Assembly (NCBI GenBank): GCA_009693435.1
Contig: SHXF01000056.1
Span: forward strand, 1-27,768
Length of the DNA stretch: 27,768 nucleotides
Direction of reading: 5' to 3'
Source of the DNA: Betaproteobacteria bacterium
Lineage (GTDB): Bacteria; Pseudomonadota; Gammaproteobacteria; Burkholderiales; SG8-39
Shown here: positions 15,218-22,897 of the stretch, in pieces
Numbering within the stretch: position 1 is the first letter of the stretch
Layout of the letters: each line of letters begins with the position of its first letter
Notes under the pieces: model-generated
What the model saw: the letters and a program-made list of their open reading frames with translations, nothing else
What the model was told of the DNA's origin: nothing
Databases searched by the model: none
Position numbers and translations under genes: made by a program

Positions 15218-15925
15218 ATGGAATCCCTTGATCGCGCCGCCGTCGAGGATCTGGTCGTCGCGCACCGCGTGCTCGCAAAGCAATCCATACTGGATGCCTT
15301 CGGCCACGCCAGTGTTCGCAGTCCTTCAAACCCGGGCCGGTTCCTGCTTCCCCGTTCCGTGGCTCCCGAGCTGGTGAGCGCCGAAGACATCATGGAACAC
15401 GACCTCGACGGCGTGCCGGTGGATCCGCAGGGCCGCAAACCTTTCCTTGAGCGCTTCATCCATTCTTCCATCTACAAGGCACATCCGGAAGTGGGCGCCG
15501 TGGTGCACAGCCATTCGACCGGCGTGATCCCCTTCAGCGTGTCGACCACGCCGATGCGACCGATATTCGTTCTTGGCGCTTTTCTGTCGGGCGGCGTGCC
15601 GGTCTTCGATACGCGCAGCCTGGGGGGCGGCTCGGACATGCTGATTACCAACGCCGGCATGGGCGACGCGATGGCGAGCCATCTCGGCCGCCGGCCCGCG
15701 CTGCTATTGCGCGGTCACGGCTCGGTGGTCGCCGCACCCAACATTCAGCTTGCGGTTTTTCGCGTCATCTATCTCGATACCAACGCGCGCCTGCAAAGCC
15801 AGGCGATTGCGCTCGGCGGAGAGGTGACCTACCTGAACCCCGAGGAAGCGGAAAAACTCGACGGCGCCGCCGCGGCCAACGTCAGCCGTCCTTGGGAACT
15901 CTGGAAGAAGCAGGTGCTGGGGTAG
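15218..15925 (+). CDS. Class II aldolase/adducin family protein (second copy)
   Basis: A 235-residue class II aldolase-fold protein. The metal site appears as VVHSHSTGVIPF (H-x-H near residue 94) and LLRGHGSVVAAP near 165; FGHASVRSP near 33 is the N-terminal substrate loop. Sequence differs substantially from the family member at 13261, so it is not a recent duplicate. The start is ATG 15218 with CAGGAG eight bases upstream; a GTG at 15209 would overlap that ribosome site. It stands 133 bases after the dienelactone hydrolase, with an intervening hairpin and a TACACT element at 15182-15187 that could be part of its own promoter. Possible function is aldol cleavage or decarboxylation of a hydroxy-oxo acid. 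Confidence 0.87.
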   Translation: MESLDRAAVEDLVVAHRVLAKQSILDAFGHASVRSPSNPGRFLLPRSVAPELVSAEDIMEHDLDGVPVDPQGRKPFLERFIHSSIYKAHPEVGAVVHSHSTGVIPFSVSTTPMRPIFVLGAFLSGGVPVFDTRSLGGGSDMLITNAGMGDAMASHLGRRPALLLRGHGSVVAAPNIQLAVFRVIYLDTNARLQSQAIALGGEVTYLNPEEAEKLDGAAAANVSRPWELWKKQVLG

Positions 15926-15930
15926 GACCG

Positions 15931-15965
15931 GAGCGGGCAGCCACGACCTGATCGGAAGCCCGCTC
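15931..15965. terminator. Inverted repeat between convergent genes
   Basis: GAGCGGGC (15931-15938) pairs perfectly with GCCCGCTC (15958-15965) across a 19-base loop. It fills the short gap between the plus-strand aldolase and the minus-strand helicase, touching the helicase stop codon. It lacks T runs; a shared weak terminator is the likeliest role. Confidence 0.4.
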
Positions 15966-18900
15966 AGCGCTTCCTGCGTTCCTCGATTTCCCGGCGTATG
16001 CGCTCGATCTCCATCCACCTGGCTTCCGCCGTGCCCCATGCCGGTCGTCCGGCCGGCGCTGCTTGCCGCGTGGCTATCGGCGATTCTCGCAAGCGCTCGA
16101 GATCCTGGCGCTGTTCCTCTTGGCGCTTTTCCAGTTCCCGGACCGCAGCCTCGTGCCGCGCCACGGCGCGTTCGGCCGCGAGCGGAATGGTGCGCTCGGG
16201 CAATCCTGCCATGGCGAGGTATTCATCGATGCGGTCCCAGACGCTGTCCCAGCCATCGTCCCGCGAAAACTCGTTGATCAGGGGCAAATTGAGCGCGCTG
16301 TAGATCGGGGTCCAATGCTCCTCTTCGCCCTGCCGGCGACGCACCGAGAGTTTCGGATTGAACTGATACCAGCCCTGGGCAACGCGCGTGAAGAGCGAGC
16401 GGTTGTAGGCGTAGTCGCGCTTGATTTCGTTCCGCGCCAGCACGCCGGAGAGATGCTGGCGCTTGTTGCGCTCGGGACGCACCACGTTTGCGGGAAGATG
16501 CTGCCACGCTTCAAGAATTGCCTTCGTTTCGAAGGCGCCCAGCGAGCGACGCTGCCAATGCGTGAAACGCGACTTGAACAGGGTCCAGAGTGTCTGAAAC
16601 AGAAAGTATTCGGACAGGTGCCGGTCTATGCGCACCAGTCTCTCGCCGGTGTTGACGTCGATGCTGGCCGGCGCCAGCAGTTCGTAGAGCGCGGCAAGCG
16701 GGCCGCGGGCAAACGCCGGGTCGCGAAAGGCCTCGCGCAGCGCCCAGTGCAAGGCATTGCCGCCGTACTGGTCGACCGCTTCCCGATCCGCGCCGCGCTC
16801 GAGCAGCGCTTCCACCAGCGGCACGTTACCGGCCGCGGCCGCGGCCATCAGCGGCGTCTGGTTCATTTGAAGGCGGTGCTCGACGCCATGCTGCTCGCAC
16901 TGGCGCAGGATGTCCTTGTAGCGGTTGCCGAAATACGGGACAAAGGTCTTGCGCCCCAGTGTTGCGCGCAACCGCCCGAAGTTTTCCGCCGGGTCGAACC
17001 GCGCCTCCTCCACGAGCCACGCGGCCAGTACCGGCTCGTCATGGCAGGTGGCGTAATCGTAGAGTTGCTGCTTCATCTTGCCGCCCGGCGCCTGTTCGCG
17101 AAACACCTTGAGCAGCAGTTCACGGATCCTGGCTTCGTCGAACACCGGCCAGGGGACCGGCGTCTGCTTCAGGATGGTGCGCCGGATGGCTTCCGCCTGT
17201 TCTTGCTTGCCCTGCAGTTCGAGCTTGCGCGCCTCCTTCTGCCATTCTTCCAGGGTCGACTGCTGCGCTTGCACCCTGACTTCACCTAGCGCCATGTCGA
17301 GCAGGCCGAAAAGCGGGTGTCCGGTATCCGATTCGATGACGTACAGGTTCCTGATCGCGCGCGTCAGCGCGACGTAGAGCGCATTGACGAAAAACTTGTA
17401 GACCTCCAGCGACTTGTCGCTCTTGTCCCTGGCCCGCCGGTAATCCAGCGTATCGGCAACCAGATCGTCGCTGGTCACACCTTCGACAATGTCGGCGAAC
17501 TCGGCCCGATGATCGGAGACAAAGCGGTACAGAACGATGTTCTCGTATTCCAGCCCCTTGGCTTCATGGATGGAAAAAAGGAGCGGTGTAGCAAAATGCT
17601 TTCTCGCCGCCGCCTTGTCCTCATCGCGCATTACCAGCACGGCGAACTGGGTGGACTGGCGGATTTTCTGGTCGAGTTCGCGTTTCGTCGCGTCCTTGTC
17701 CGGCATCAGCGCGACCTGCCCGCCACCATCATCGCTTCCACCGCCCACCGCCTGCACCAGGAAGTTGCTTTCGCGATCGATCGAACCGAAGCGGCGCTGC
17801 TTGATTTTCAGCAACCGGTTGGCGACTCTTGTCGCTTCCGGGCCGTTGCGAAAATTGGCCGACAGCACCCGCAATTCCTGTCGCTCGGCCAGTTCCGGAT
17901 CGCTCCAGAAGAGGCTCTTAACCTGCGCCCAGGAGAAGAAGTTGGGGTGAACGATCTGGTTGGAATCGCCGCATAGCAGGAATTGGCCGGGATGCTTGAG
18001 GGTTTTCAATACCAGCGCGAGCTGGACGGTTGTAATGTCCTGCACCTCATCGATCACGACAAAGTCGTAGCGAGGCGCGGCCAGCGCATGCCATTCCCGG
18101 GCGACCAGGTTCAGATCGTAGAGATGGCTCTCGGCAAGCCAGGCCCGGTATTTCTCGAACAGGGCGTAGAGTTGCTCGCGCTGATTTTCGGGAAAGATGG
18201 ACTGGCGCACGCCCAAGGTCCGGTAGTCCTCCAGCGACAGCACGCCGCCGGCCCCGGCGGCAATGACGCCGCGGATCTCCTCGAACACCTGGTGAGGGTC
18301 GAGATCCCTGAATGCCTGCCGCATCCGCGCAAACCAGCCGGCAAAGTCGCGCCAGCCGGCTTCCCGTCCCGCCGGCACGCGTATGGATTCGACGAACTCG
18401 CGGTAGGACAGGAATACCGCCTCCTGCCCGGGATGCTCGAAGCCGTGGGCATAGTAGAGATCGCGGGCGCTTTGCGCGAGATAGGCAGAGTGGGTGACGT
18501 AGAGCACTTCTCCTTCCACGTGCTTGAGCTTCTCCAGAGTCAACGCCGTCTTGCCGCTGCCGGCGCTGCCGACCACGATCAGGGGCGGTGGCTGGCGATA
18601 CACGGCCTCCTGCATGTCGTCGAAGGAAATCGGCTTGTCGAGCAGGTGGATCGCGCTGCGCTGCGGATGCAGGTAGCGCACCTCCTGCGCCTCCTTGATG
18701 GCCTCCGGCGCATCGGCATCGGCGATTCTCGCTTCATCGATCACCGCGCCACGCAGAAAGCGTGACTTGTCGTAATCGTGATTGGCAATCACTTCCAGCA
18801 TCAGTGCGCAGACTTCGTCCCCGTGCCGGACCAGGGAAAACAGCAGCCGGTCGGCATCATTAAGCTTGGCGCGGTAGAACTTGCCGTGGCCGTGATTGGC

Positions 18901-19077
18901 GAGCTTCTTCACCTGGGCAGCGCGGAAGTCGTGGCGGGCGATGGCGTCCGTCACCTTGCGATATTCCGTCTTCACCCGGGAAGGATCGAGGCCGATGTAT
19001 TCGAGTATTTTCATCTGGAGTTGTTCGGCAGCGGTGCCCGGTTCAAGGCTGGGTTCAAGGCTGAAGCGCCTACTCAT
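15964..19077 (-). CDS. SF1 (UvrD/Rep-like) helicase with ankyrin repeats and a RelE-like N-terminal region
   Basis: A 1037-residue predicted ATP-dependent helicase. Helicase motifs are in order: Walker A GSAGSGKT (170-177), DEVQD box (343-347), CGDSNQIVHP (369-378), LSANFRNGPEAT (405-416), SIHEAKGLEYENIVLY (502-517) and NALYVALTRA (565-574). Residues about 22-110, with FYRAKLNDADRLLFSLV, resemble the RelE/ParE-like domain at the front of some UvrD-type proteins. Residues about 738-790 (TPLMAAAAAGNVPLVEALL, then a second unit) are ankyrin repeats. The C-terminus is a charged coiled coil. No strong ribosome site is seen at ATG 19077; ATG 19014 (Met22) is an alternative that would skip a 12-bp duplication. 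It is a lone gene, convergent and divergent to metabolic genes. Its role could be DNA repair, stress or phage defence; none is proven. Confidence 0.88.
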   Translation of the reverse strand: MSRRFSLEPSLEPGTAAEQLQMKILEYIGLDPSRVKTEYRKVTDAIARHDFRAAQVKKLANHGHGKFYRAKLNDADRLLFSLVRHGDEVCALMLEVIANHDYDKSRFLRGAVIDEARIADADAPEAIKEAQEVRYLHPQRSAIHLLDKPISFDDMQEAVYRQPPPLIVVGSAGSGKTALTLEKLKHVEGEVLYVTHSAYLAQSARDLYYAHGFEHPGQEAVFLSYREFVESIRVPAGREAGWRDFAGWFARMRQAFRDLDPHQVFEEIRGVIAAGAGGVLSLEDYRTLGVRQSIFPENQREQLYALFEKYRAWLAESHLYDLNLVAREWHALAAPRYDFVVIDEVQDITTVQLALVLKTLKHPGQFLLCGDSNQIVHPNFFSWAQVKSLFWSDPELAERQELRVLSANFRNGPEATRVANRLLKIKQRRFGSIDRESNFLVQAVGGGSDDGGGQVALMPDKDATKRELDQKIRQSTQFAVLVMRDEDKAAARKHFATPLLFSIHEAKGLEYENIVLYRFVSDHRAEFADIVEGVTSDDLVADTLDYRRARDKSDKSLEVYKFFVNALYVALTRAIRNLYVIESDTGHPLFGLLDMALGEVRVQAQQSTLEEWQKEARKLELQGKQEQAEAIRRTILKQTPVPWPVFDEARIRELLLKVFREQAPGGKMKQQLYDYATCHDEPVLAAWLVEEARFDPAENFGRLRATLGRKTFVPYFGNRYKDILRQCEQHGVEHRLQMNQTPLMAAAAAGNVPLVEALLERGADREAVDQYGGNALHWALREAFRDPAFARGPLAALYELLAPASIDVNTGERLVRIDRHLSEYFLFQTLWTLFKSRFTHWQRRSLGAFETKAILEAWQHLPANVVRPERNKRQHLSGVLARNEIKRDYAYNRSLFTRVAQGWYQFNPKLSVRRRQGEEEHWTPIYSALNLPLINEFSRDDGWDSVWDRIDEYLAMAGLPERTIPLAAERAVARHEAAVRELEKRQEEQRQDLERLRESPIATRQAAPAGRPAWGTAEARWMEIERIRREIEERRKR
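19040..19063. repeat. 12-bp perfect tandem duplication at the helicase 5' end
   Basis: GGTTCAAGGCTG is present twice in a row (19040-19051 and 19052-19063). On the minus strand it encodes SLEPSLEP at residues 6-13, between the two candidate start codons of the helicase gene. Confidence 0.85.
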
Positions 19078-19379
19078 TATCGCGGATTTTCGCCTGCGTT
19101 ATGGTGACGCCCGGTTCATGGGCGGCAGCGCCATGCGGTCAATAACGGACATTTTTTGCGGAGCCGATCCGTTCTTGAGCATGCCGCCGCTCGACAGCTC
19201 CAATTAACGGCACATCAGCTTGAATCGCACCCCTTGGCCATTGAATGCCCCTTCGTCCCATCTTTTTCGGTAAGCTTCCTTCCCCCGCCGTGCCATCGGC
19301 ATTGATCAATCGATCAATCTGGACATTGCCGCTGGGCGCAGGGAACATACGGAACAGCGTTTTCATCGGGGAAACAGGC
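19078..19379. promoter_or_regulatory. Divergent intergenic region, helicase versus VOC/FAH operon
   Basis: The 302-base gap between the helicase (minus) and the VOC-led operon (plus) should contain both promoters. It holds a palindromic element at 19301-19319 and no supported gene. An in-frame extension of the VOC gene to 19245 exists but its translation lacks family resemblance. Confidence 0.45.
19301..19319. promoter_or_regulatory. Possible operator (ATTGATCAAT palindrome, repeated half-site)
   Basis: ATTGATCAAT is a perfect 10-bp palindrome, and GATCAATC occurs twice in tandem (19304-19311 and 19312-19319). It is AT-rich in a GC-rich region and lies about 60 bases before the first gene of the plus-strand operon. 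This is the kind of place and shape expected for a MarR-, GntR- or IclR-type operator; no regulator gene is in the window. Confidence 0.4.
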
Positions 19380-19877
19380 ATGGAAATATTCGATCCGGTA
19401 TTCGCACCACCCAACCAGAACGCGGTGGTGAAGCCCTATGTGATGTCGCACGGCACGCTGGAGGTATACAGCCTGAAGGAATCGCGGAAATTCTATGAAG
19501 AGTTCCTCGGCCTGGAGTGCGTGCGCCACGCCAAACCGTCGATGCTGCTTCGCTGCGGCATGAAATGGCACGTGGTGGCGGTGGAAGTCGGCGACGCGGT
19601 TCGACCCTGCGGCCTGCTCAATCACTGGGGCGTCGAAGTGCGCACGCAGGAAGAGGTCGACCAGGCGCAGCGCGATGCAGTGCGCCTGAAAGACCAGTAT
19701 GGCATCCGCACCGTCATGCCGGCGACCAAGCAGCATGGCGTGTATTGCTTCTACCTCGAGGACCGCGACCACAACTGGTGGGAAATTTCCTATACATCCA
19801 ATTTCCGCCACGACGACCACTACGATTTCGGCGACCGCTTTCCCATGGACGAGCCGGCCGGCGAATTGCAGGTCTGA
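19380..19877 (+). CDS. VOC (glyoxalase/extradiol dioxygenase fold) family protein
   Basis: A 165-residue single-domain vicinal-oxygen-chelate protein. The first beta-alpha-beta unit has SHGTLEVYSLKESRKFYEEF near residues 23-42, and the second has FYLEDRDHNWWEISY near 120, where the glutamate is a usual metal ligand. The family covers type I extradiol dioxygenases, isomerases and glyoxalases; single-domain members of this kind in aromatic clusters are often of unknown reaction. ATG 19380 has GGGGAAA upstream. It is the first gene of the plus-strand operon. Its last codons form the first unit of a 13-bp repeat array that leads into the FAH gene 67 bases later. Confidence 0.82.
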   Translation: MEIFDPVFAPPNQNAVVKPYVMSHGTLEVYSLKESRKFYEEFLGLECVRHAKPSMLLRCGMKWHVVAVEVGDAVRPCGLLNHWGVEVRTQEEVDQAQRDAVRLKDQYGIRTVMPATKQHGVYCFYLEDRDHNWWEISYTSNFRHDDHYDFGDRFPMDEPAGELQV

Positions 19878-19927
19878 ATTGCAGACCTGAATTGCAGACC
19901 CGAGTTGCAGCCCCGAGTTGCAGACCT
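19863..19927. repeat. 13-bp tandem repeat array spanning the VOC stop codon
   Basis: Five 13-bp units lie in a row: GAATTGCAGGTCT, GAATTGCAGACCT, GAATTGCAGACCC, GAGTTGCAGCCCC and GAGTTGCAGACCT. The first unit is the last four codons of the VOC gene plus the first base of its stop. The array fills most of the gap to the FAH gene, ending 17 bases before its ATG. Confidence 0.95.
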
Positions 19928-19944
19928 GAAAAGAGACAACGCGC

Positions 19945-20931
19945 ATGAAACTTGTAACCATCGATACGCCGCCGACGGACGCGGGCGGGCATGCCCCCGG
20001 ACGCGCCGGTGCGATGATCGCCGGCGGCGAAATTCTCGACATCGCCCGCGTGCGCAGGGAAGGTTCGCTGGAAGCCTGGATCCCCGGCAGCGTGCGCGGC
20101 ATCCTGGCCGGCGGTCAACCCGGACTGGATGCGGTGCGGCGCATCGTCGACAGGGTGGAAGGCGCGGCGGCCGGCGAACTCGCGCGCTTGCGCGAGGAGC
20201 AGGCCCTGCTGCCCGCGACAACGCGGCTGCTCTCGCCCGTCCCCGATCCGCCGATGATACTTTCGTTGGGCTCGGCCTACCGTTCTCACCTGGAAGAGAT
20301 GAAGGCGCAGCCGCCGAAGAACCCCAGCGGCTTCATCAAGGTGATGGCTGCGCTGTCCGGCACCGGCGCGCACATCGTGCTTCCGCCGCAGAACCCGGAC
20401 ATGGTCGACTTCGAAGGCGAGTTCTGCTGCGTCATCGGCACCGCGTTCCACAACGTGACAGAAGACGAAGTAATGCAGCACATCGCCGGCTACACCATCT
20501 GCAACGACGTCTCCGCGCGCGATTGGGTGGAGGCGGCCATGGGACCGAAGGAGCCGCAGGCGGCCGCGGCCGGCTGGCGCCTGAACCACCTGGGCAAGCA
20601 GTTTCCAGGTTTCTTTCCGGTCGGCCCGGTGCTGCTCACCCGCGACGAAGTGCCGGATCCACCCGACCTGCAGCTGACGACTCGGCTGAACGGCGCGGTG
20701 ATGCAGTCGGCGCGCACCAGCGACCTGATTTTTTCGGTGGCCCGCTCGATTTCCCATTTTTCACGCTGGTATCGATTCTCGCCGGGAGATATCGTCACCA
20801 CCGGATCGCCGGCCGGCGTGGGCTATGGCCGCAACCCCAGGGTGTTCCTGAAACCGGGCGATGTGATCGCGGTGGAAATCGAAAAGATCGGCGTGCTGAC
20901 GAATACGGTCAGGGCCGCTGCTTCCATCTGA
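19945..20931 (+). CDS. Fumarylacetoacetate hydrolase (FAH) family protein
   Basis: A 328-residue FAH-fold hydrolase. Metal ligands are E157 and E159 in DFEGEFCCVIG and D188 in CNDVSARD; H115 in YRSHLEE is the likely catalytic histidine. GDIVTTGSPAGVGYG near residue 285 is the family's C-terminal signature. FAH proteins hydrolyse C-C bonds in acylpyruvates; beside a gentisate-dioxygenase-like gene the expected substrate is fumarylpyruvate or maleylpyruvate, though decarboxylase and isomerase members exist. The ribosome site is weak (AAAGAGAC before ATG 19945) and lies at the edge of the 13-bp array. Part of the operon 19380 to the right edge. Confidence 0.9.
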   Translation: MKLVTIDTPPTDAGGHAPGRAGAMIAGGEILDIARVRREGSLEAWIPGSVRGILAGGQPGLDAVRRIVDRVEGAAAGELARLREEQALLPATTRLLSPVPDPPMILSLGSAYRSHLEEMKAQPPKNPSGFIKVMAALSGTGAHIVLPPQNPDMVDFEGEFCCVIGTAFHNVTEDEVMQHIAGYTICNDVSARDWVEAAMGPKEPQAAAAGWRLNHLGKQFPGFFPVGPVLLTRDEVPDPPDLQLTTRLNGAVMQSARTSDLIFSVARSISHFSRWYRFSPGDIVTTGSPAGVGYGRNPRVFLKPGDVIAVEIEKIGVLTNTVRAAASI

Positions 20932-20986
20932 GGCGCAACCTGCGGCGGCATGCACAGGCGCAACCAGGCTGCAAAACACACGAAGA

Positions 20987-21046
20987 CGCAATGAGAGAAG
21001 CAATGGGAGACGCAACGGGAGAAACAATGGGAGACGCAATGGATTT
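20987..21046. repeat. 12-bp tandem repeat array carrying multiple start codons
   Basis: Five 12-bp units: CGCAATGAGAGA, AGCAATGGGAGA, CGCAACGGGAGA, AACAATGGGAGA and CGCAATGGATTT. Four of the five contain ATG in the same frame (20991, 21003, 21027, 21039). Each of the last two ATGs is preceded by GGGAGA four bases upstream, so each repeat copies both a ribosome-binding sequence and a start codon. Confidence 0.95.
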
Positions 21047-21515
21047 CGAGCAGATCAAACGCGTGGTGTTCGACCTGAAGCGCATGGGCGCAGAGGGCAC
21101 GCAGCAGTTTGCGCTCGCGCGCCTCGCCTGCGAAGACCTGGCGTATTCGACGTTCGGGCTGACCGATTTCGGCCACGCAACGCAAGGACCCGAGCTCTAT
21201 ACCCACGATGCGACCCAGTGCATGGACGGCGAACTGCTGGAGCGTGCGGCGCGCCTGGAGCGCTATCGCAAGCGCGAAGCCAATACCGCGCGCAAGACCC
21301 GCCACGTCATTACCAATTTCCTGTTCCGCATGACCGATGAGCGCACCGGCTACGCGGTGTACCTGGTGCAGGTATTTCTCGAGGACGACCGCAGCAAGAA
21401 GGGCGTCACGCCGCTGGTGCTTGCCGACTGCGGCGACCACTACCTGCGCCAGGACAACGGCACCTGGCGCATCGCCTTCCGCCACCTGCAATCGATCGCC
21501 GGGCAGGCGCACTGA
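21039..21515 (+). CDS. NTF2/SnoaL-like protein, possible ring-hydroxylating oxygenase beta subunit
   Basis: A 158-residue protein with the SnoaL-like fold. RKTRHVITNFLFRMT near residue 87 is the conserved central strand region, and an acidic N-terminal helix with LACEDLAYSTF near 24 follows the family pattern. It could serve as the small subunit of a Rieske oxygenase, perhaps the alpha subunit at 6156, which lacks a neighbouring beta gene; free-standing NTF2-like isomerases are an alternative. Start is uncertain: in-frame ATGs at 20991, 21003, 21027 and 21039 lie in the 12-bp array. I use 21039, where family-like sequence (MDFEQIKR) begins; the longest form would add 16 residues. The bicupin gene follows 31 bases later. 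Confidence 0.8.
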   Translation: MDFEQIKRVVFDLKRMGAEGTQQFALARLACEDLAYSTFGLTDFGHATQGPELYTHDATQCMDGELLERAARLERYRKREANTARKTRHVITNFLFRMTDERTGYAVYLVQVFLEDDRSKKGVTPLVLADCGDHYLRQDNGTWRIAFRHLQSIAGQAH

Positions 21516-21546
21516 ACGACGCCGCGACATCGCCAGGAGCGACCAC

Positions 21547-22722
21547 ATGAACGACATCACCTCCGGAAAAACGCTGCAGAAGGAATTGGGACCACGCGCC
21601 GAACGCCTGGGCCGGCTGCACCAACAGACATCGAAGCTGTCGCTGTTCGAATTCTGGGGGGAGGACGCGGCGCACGAACACCAGGCGACCGAGCGGCTGC
21701 AGTTCCGCGTCGCCGCCGTGCCGCACATCTGGCGCTACCGCGACATTCACCCGCTGCTGCTGGAGGCGGCGCAGCTCATTCCCCTGGAATTGTCGGAACG
21801 CCGCTCGCTGATCATGATGAACCCGGCGCTGCGGCCGGCGATCGCCACGGTCACCACCCTGTTTGCCGCCTACCGCATCAACGTGCCCCACGAAATCGCG
21901 CCGGCGCACCGCCACTCGCCCAACGCGATCCGCTTCGGCCTGACGGGCAACACCAATTTCACCTCGGTCGACGGCGAGAACATCACCTTCGGTCCGGGCG
22001 ACCTGGTGCTGACCCCGCACGACACCTGGCACAACCACGGCAATGGCCCGGACGACGCTTCGGTGAACCTGTCGGTGCTCGACATGCCGCTTGCCAACTT
22101 TCTCAACGCCACCTACTTCGAGCACGACTACAAGGAAGATTCGAACGGCAAGGTGGTGGCGAAAAGAGTGCAAAGCACGAAAGTGCCGGACGACTATTCG
22201 CATCGTATCTACGGCACCGCCGGCCTCTTGCCGCGGTTCGTGTCGCACGCGCGCGGCGCGGGCACCAGTTCGCCGCAATTCGTCTATCGCTGGGAACATA
22301 CCGCCGCGCTGCTCGCGCGGCTGCACGACGAGGCCGGCAGTCCCCACGAAGGGATTCTGCTCGAGTACGTCAATCCGGCCACGGGCGGCCCGGTGTACAA
22401 GACCATGACGTTTTTCATGCAGCTGATACGCCCGGGTGAAAAACTGCTGGCGGTGCGTCAGAACGCCAGCCAGACCTGCACCGTCTACAGCGGGTGCGGC
22501 TCCAGTTCAGTGGGCAAAGAGCAATTCGACTGGGAGCCGTTCGACACCTTCTGCATTCCCGGCGGCGAATGGTTCGAACATACCAATACCGGCAAGGACG
22601 ACGCGCTGCTGTTCATCGCCAGCGATGAACCGGTGCTGCGCGCGCTCGGTTTCGCGCTCAAGCACGGGCGCAGCGCCGCGGGGGATCTGGTGCTGCTGGA
22701 ATCGTCGAAGCGGACGGCGTGA
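21547..22722 (+). CDS. Gentisate 1,2-dioxygenase-like bicupin
   Basis: A 391-residue two-domain cupin of the gentisate/salicylate/1-hydroxy-2-naphthoate 1,2-dioxygenase family. The N-terminal cupin carries the iron site: H121 and H123 in APAHRHSPNAIRF, and H162 in TPHDTWHNHGN. The second cupin (about 280-390) keeps the fold but lacks the His cluster, as is usual. The enzyme would cleave a ring between a carboxyl-bearing and a hydroxyl-bearing carbon using Fe(II) and O2. ATG 21547 has CAGGAG seven bases upstream; the longer frame overlapping the NTF2-like gene is rejected. Together with the FAH hydrolase this forms a plausible gentisate-type lower pathway, but substrate specificity within this family varies. 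Confidence 0.88.
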   Translation: MNDITSGKTLQKELGPRAERLGRLHQQTSKLSLFEFWGEDAAHEHQATERLQFRVAAVPHIWRYRDIHPLLLEAAQLIPLELSERRSLIMMNPALRPAIATVTTLFAAYRINVPHEIAPAHRHSPNAIRFGLTGNTNFTSVDGENITFGPGDLVLTPHDTWHNHGNGPDDASVNLSVLDMPLANFLNATYFEHDYKEDSNGKVVAKRVQSTKVPDDYSHRIYGTAGLLPRFVSHARGAGTSSPQFVYRWEHTAALLARLHDEAGSPHEGILLEYVNPATGGPVYKTMTFFMQLIRPGEKLLAVRQNASQTCTVYSGCGSSSVGKEQFDWEPFDTFCIPGGEWFEHTNTGKDDALLFIASDEPVLRALGFALKHGRSAAGDLVLLESSKRTA

Positions 22723-22724
22723 CG

Positions 22725-22850
22725 ATGACGGAGGGACGCAATCTATCCATCGTCTTGTCCTGCGGCAGCCTTCATGGCGCACGGATCGTAGGAGAGTCCG
22801 GCGCCGCGCGGCCTGCGCTCGTGATAGCCGGACCGATTTTCAGCGTCTAG
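22725..22850 (+). CDS. Small ORF of unknown function between bicupin and Bug genes
   Basis: A 41-codon open frame (ATG 22725, TAG 22848) begins two bases after the bicupin stop, which would allow coupled translation. It starts MTEGRNLSIVLSCGSLHG and ends in a mildly hydrophobic segment. I recognise no family. It may be a short peptide, a decayed gene end, or chance; the gap is otherwise 175 bases without any better candidate. Confidence 0.25.
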   Translation: MTEGRNLSIVLSCGSLHGARIVGESGAARPALVIAGPIFSV

Positions 22851-22897
22851 CACCGCTCGCAACACCCGATTTTTCCGGAATTTCGCCAGGAGCAACC

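Noticed and set aside
15998..17289. Long plus-strand open frames opposite the helicase
   Set aside because: They are shadows of a high-GC gene; their translations are Arg/His/Val-rich with no recognisable domain, while the minus strand carries all helicase motifs.
19714..20757. Minus-strand 347-residue open frame opposite the FAH gene
   Set aside because: The plus strand encodes an FAH protein with complete metal ligands; the minus frame has no domain signature.
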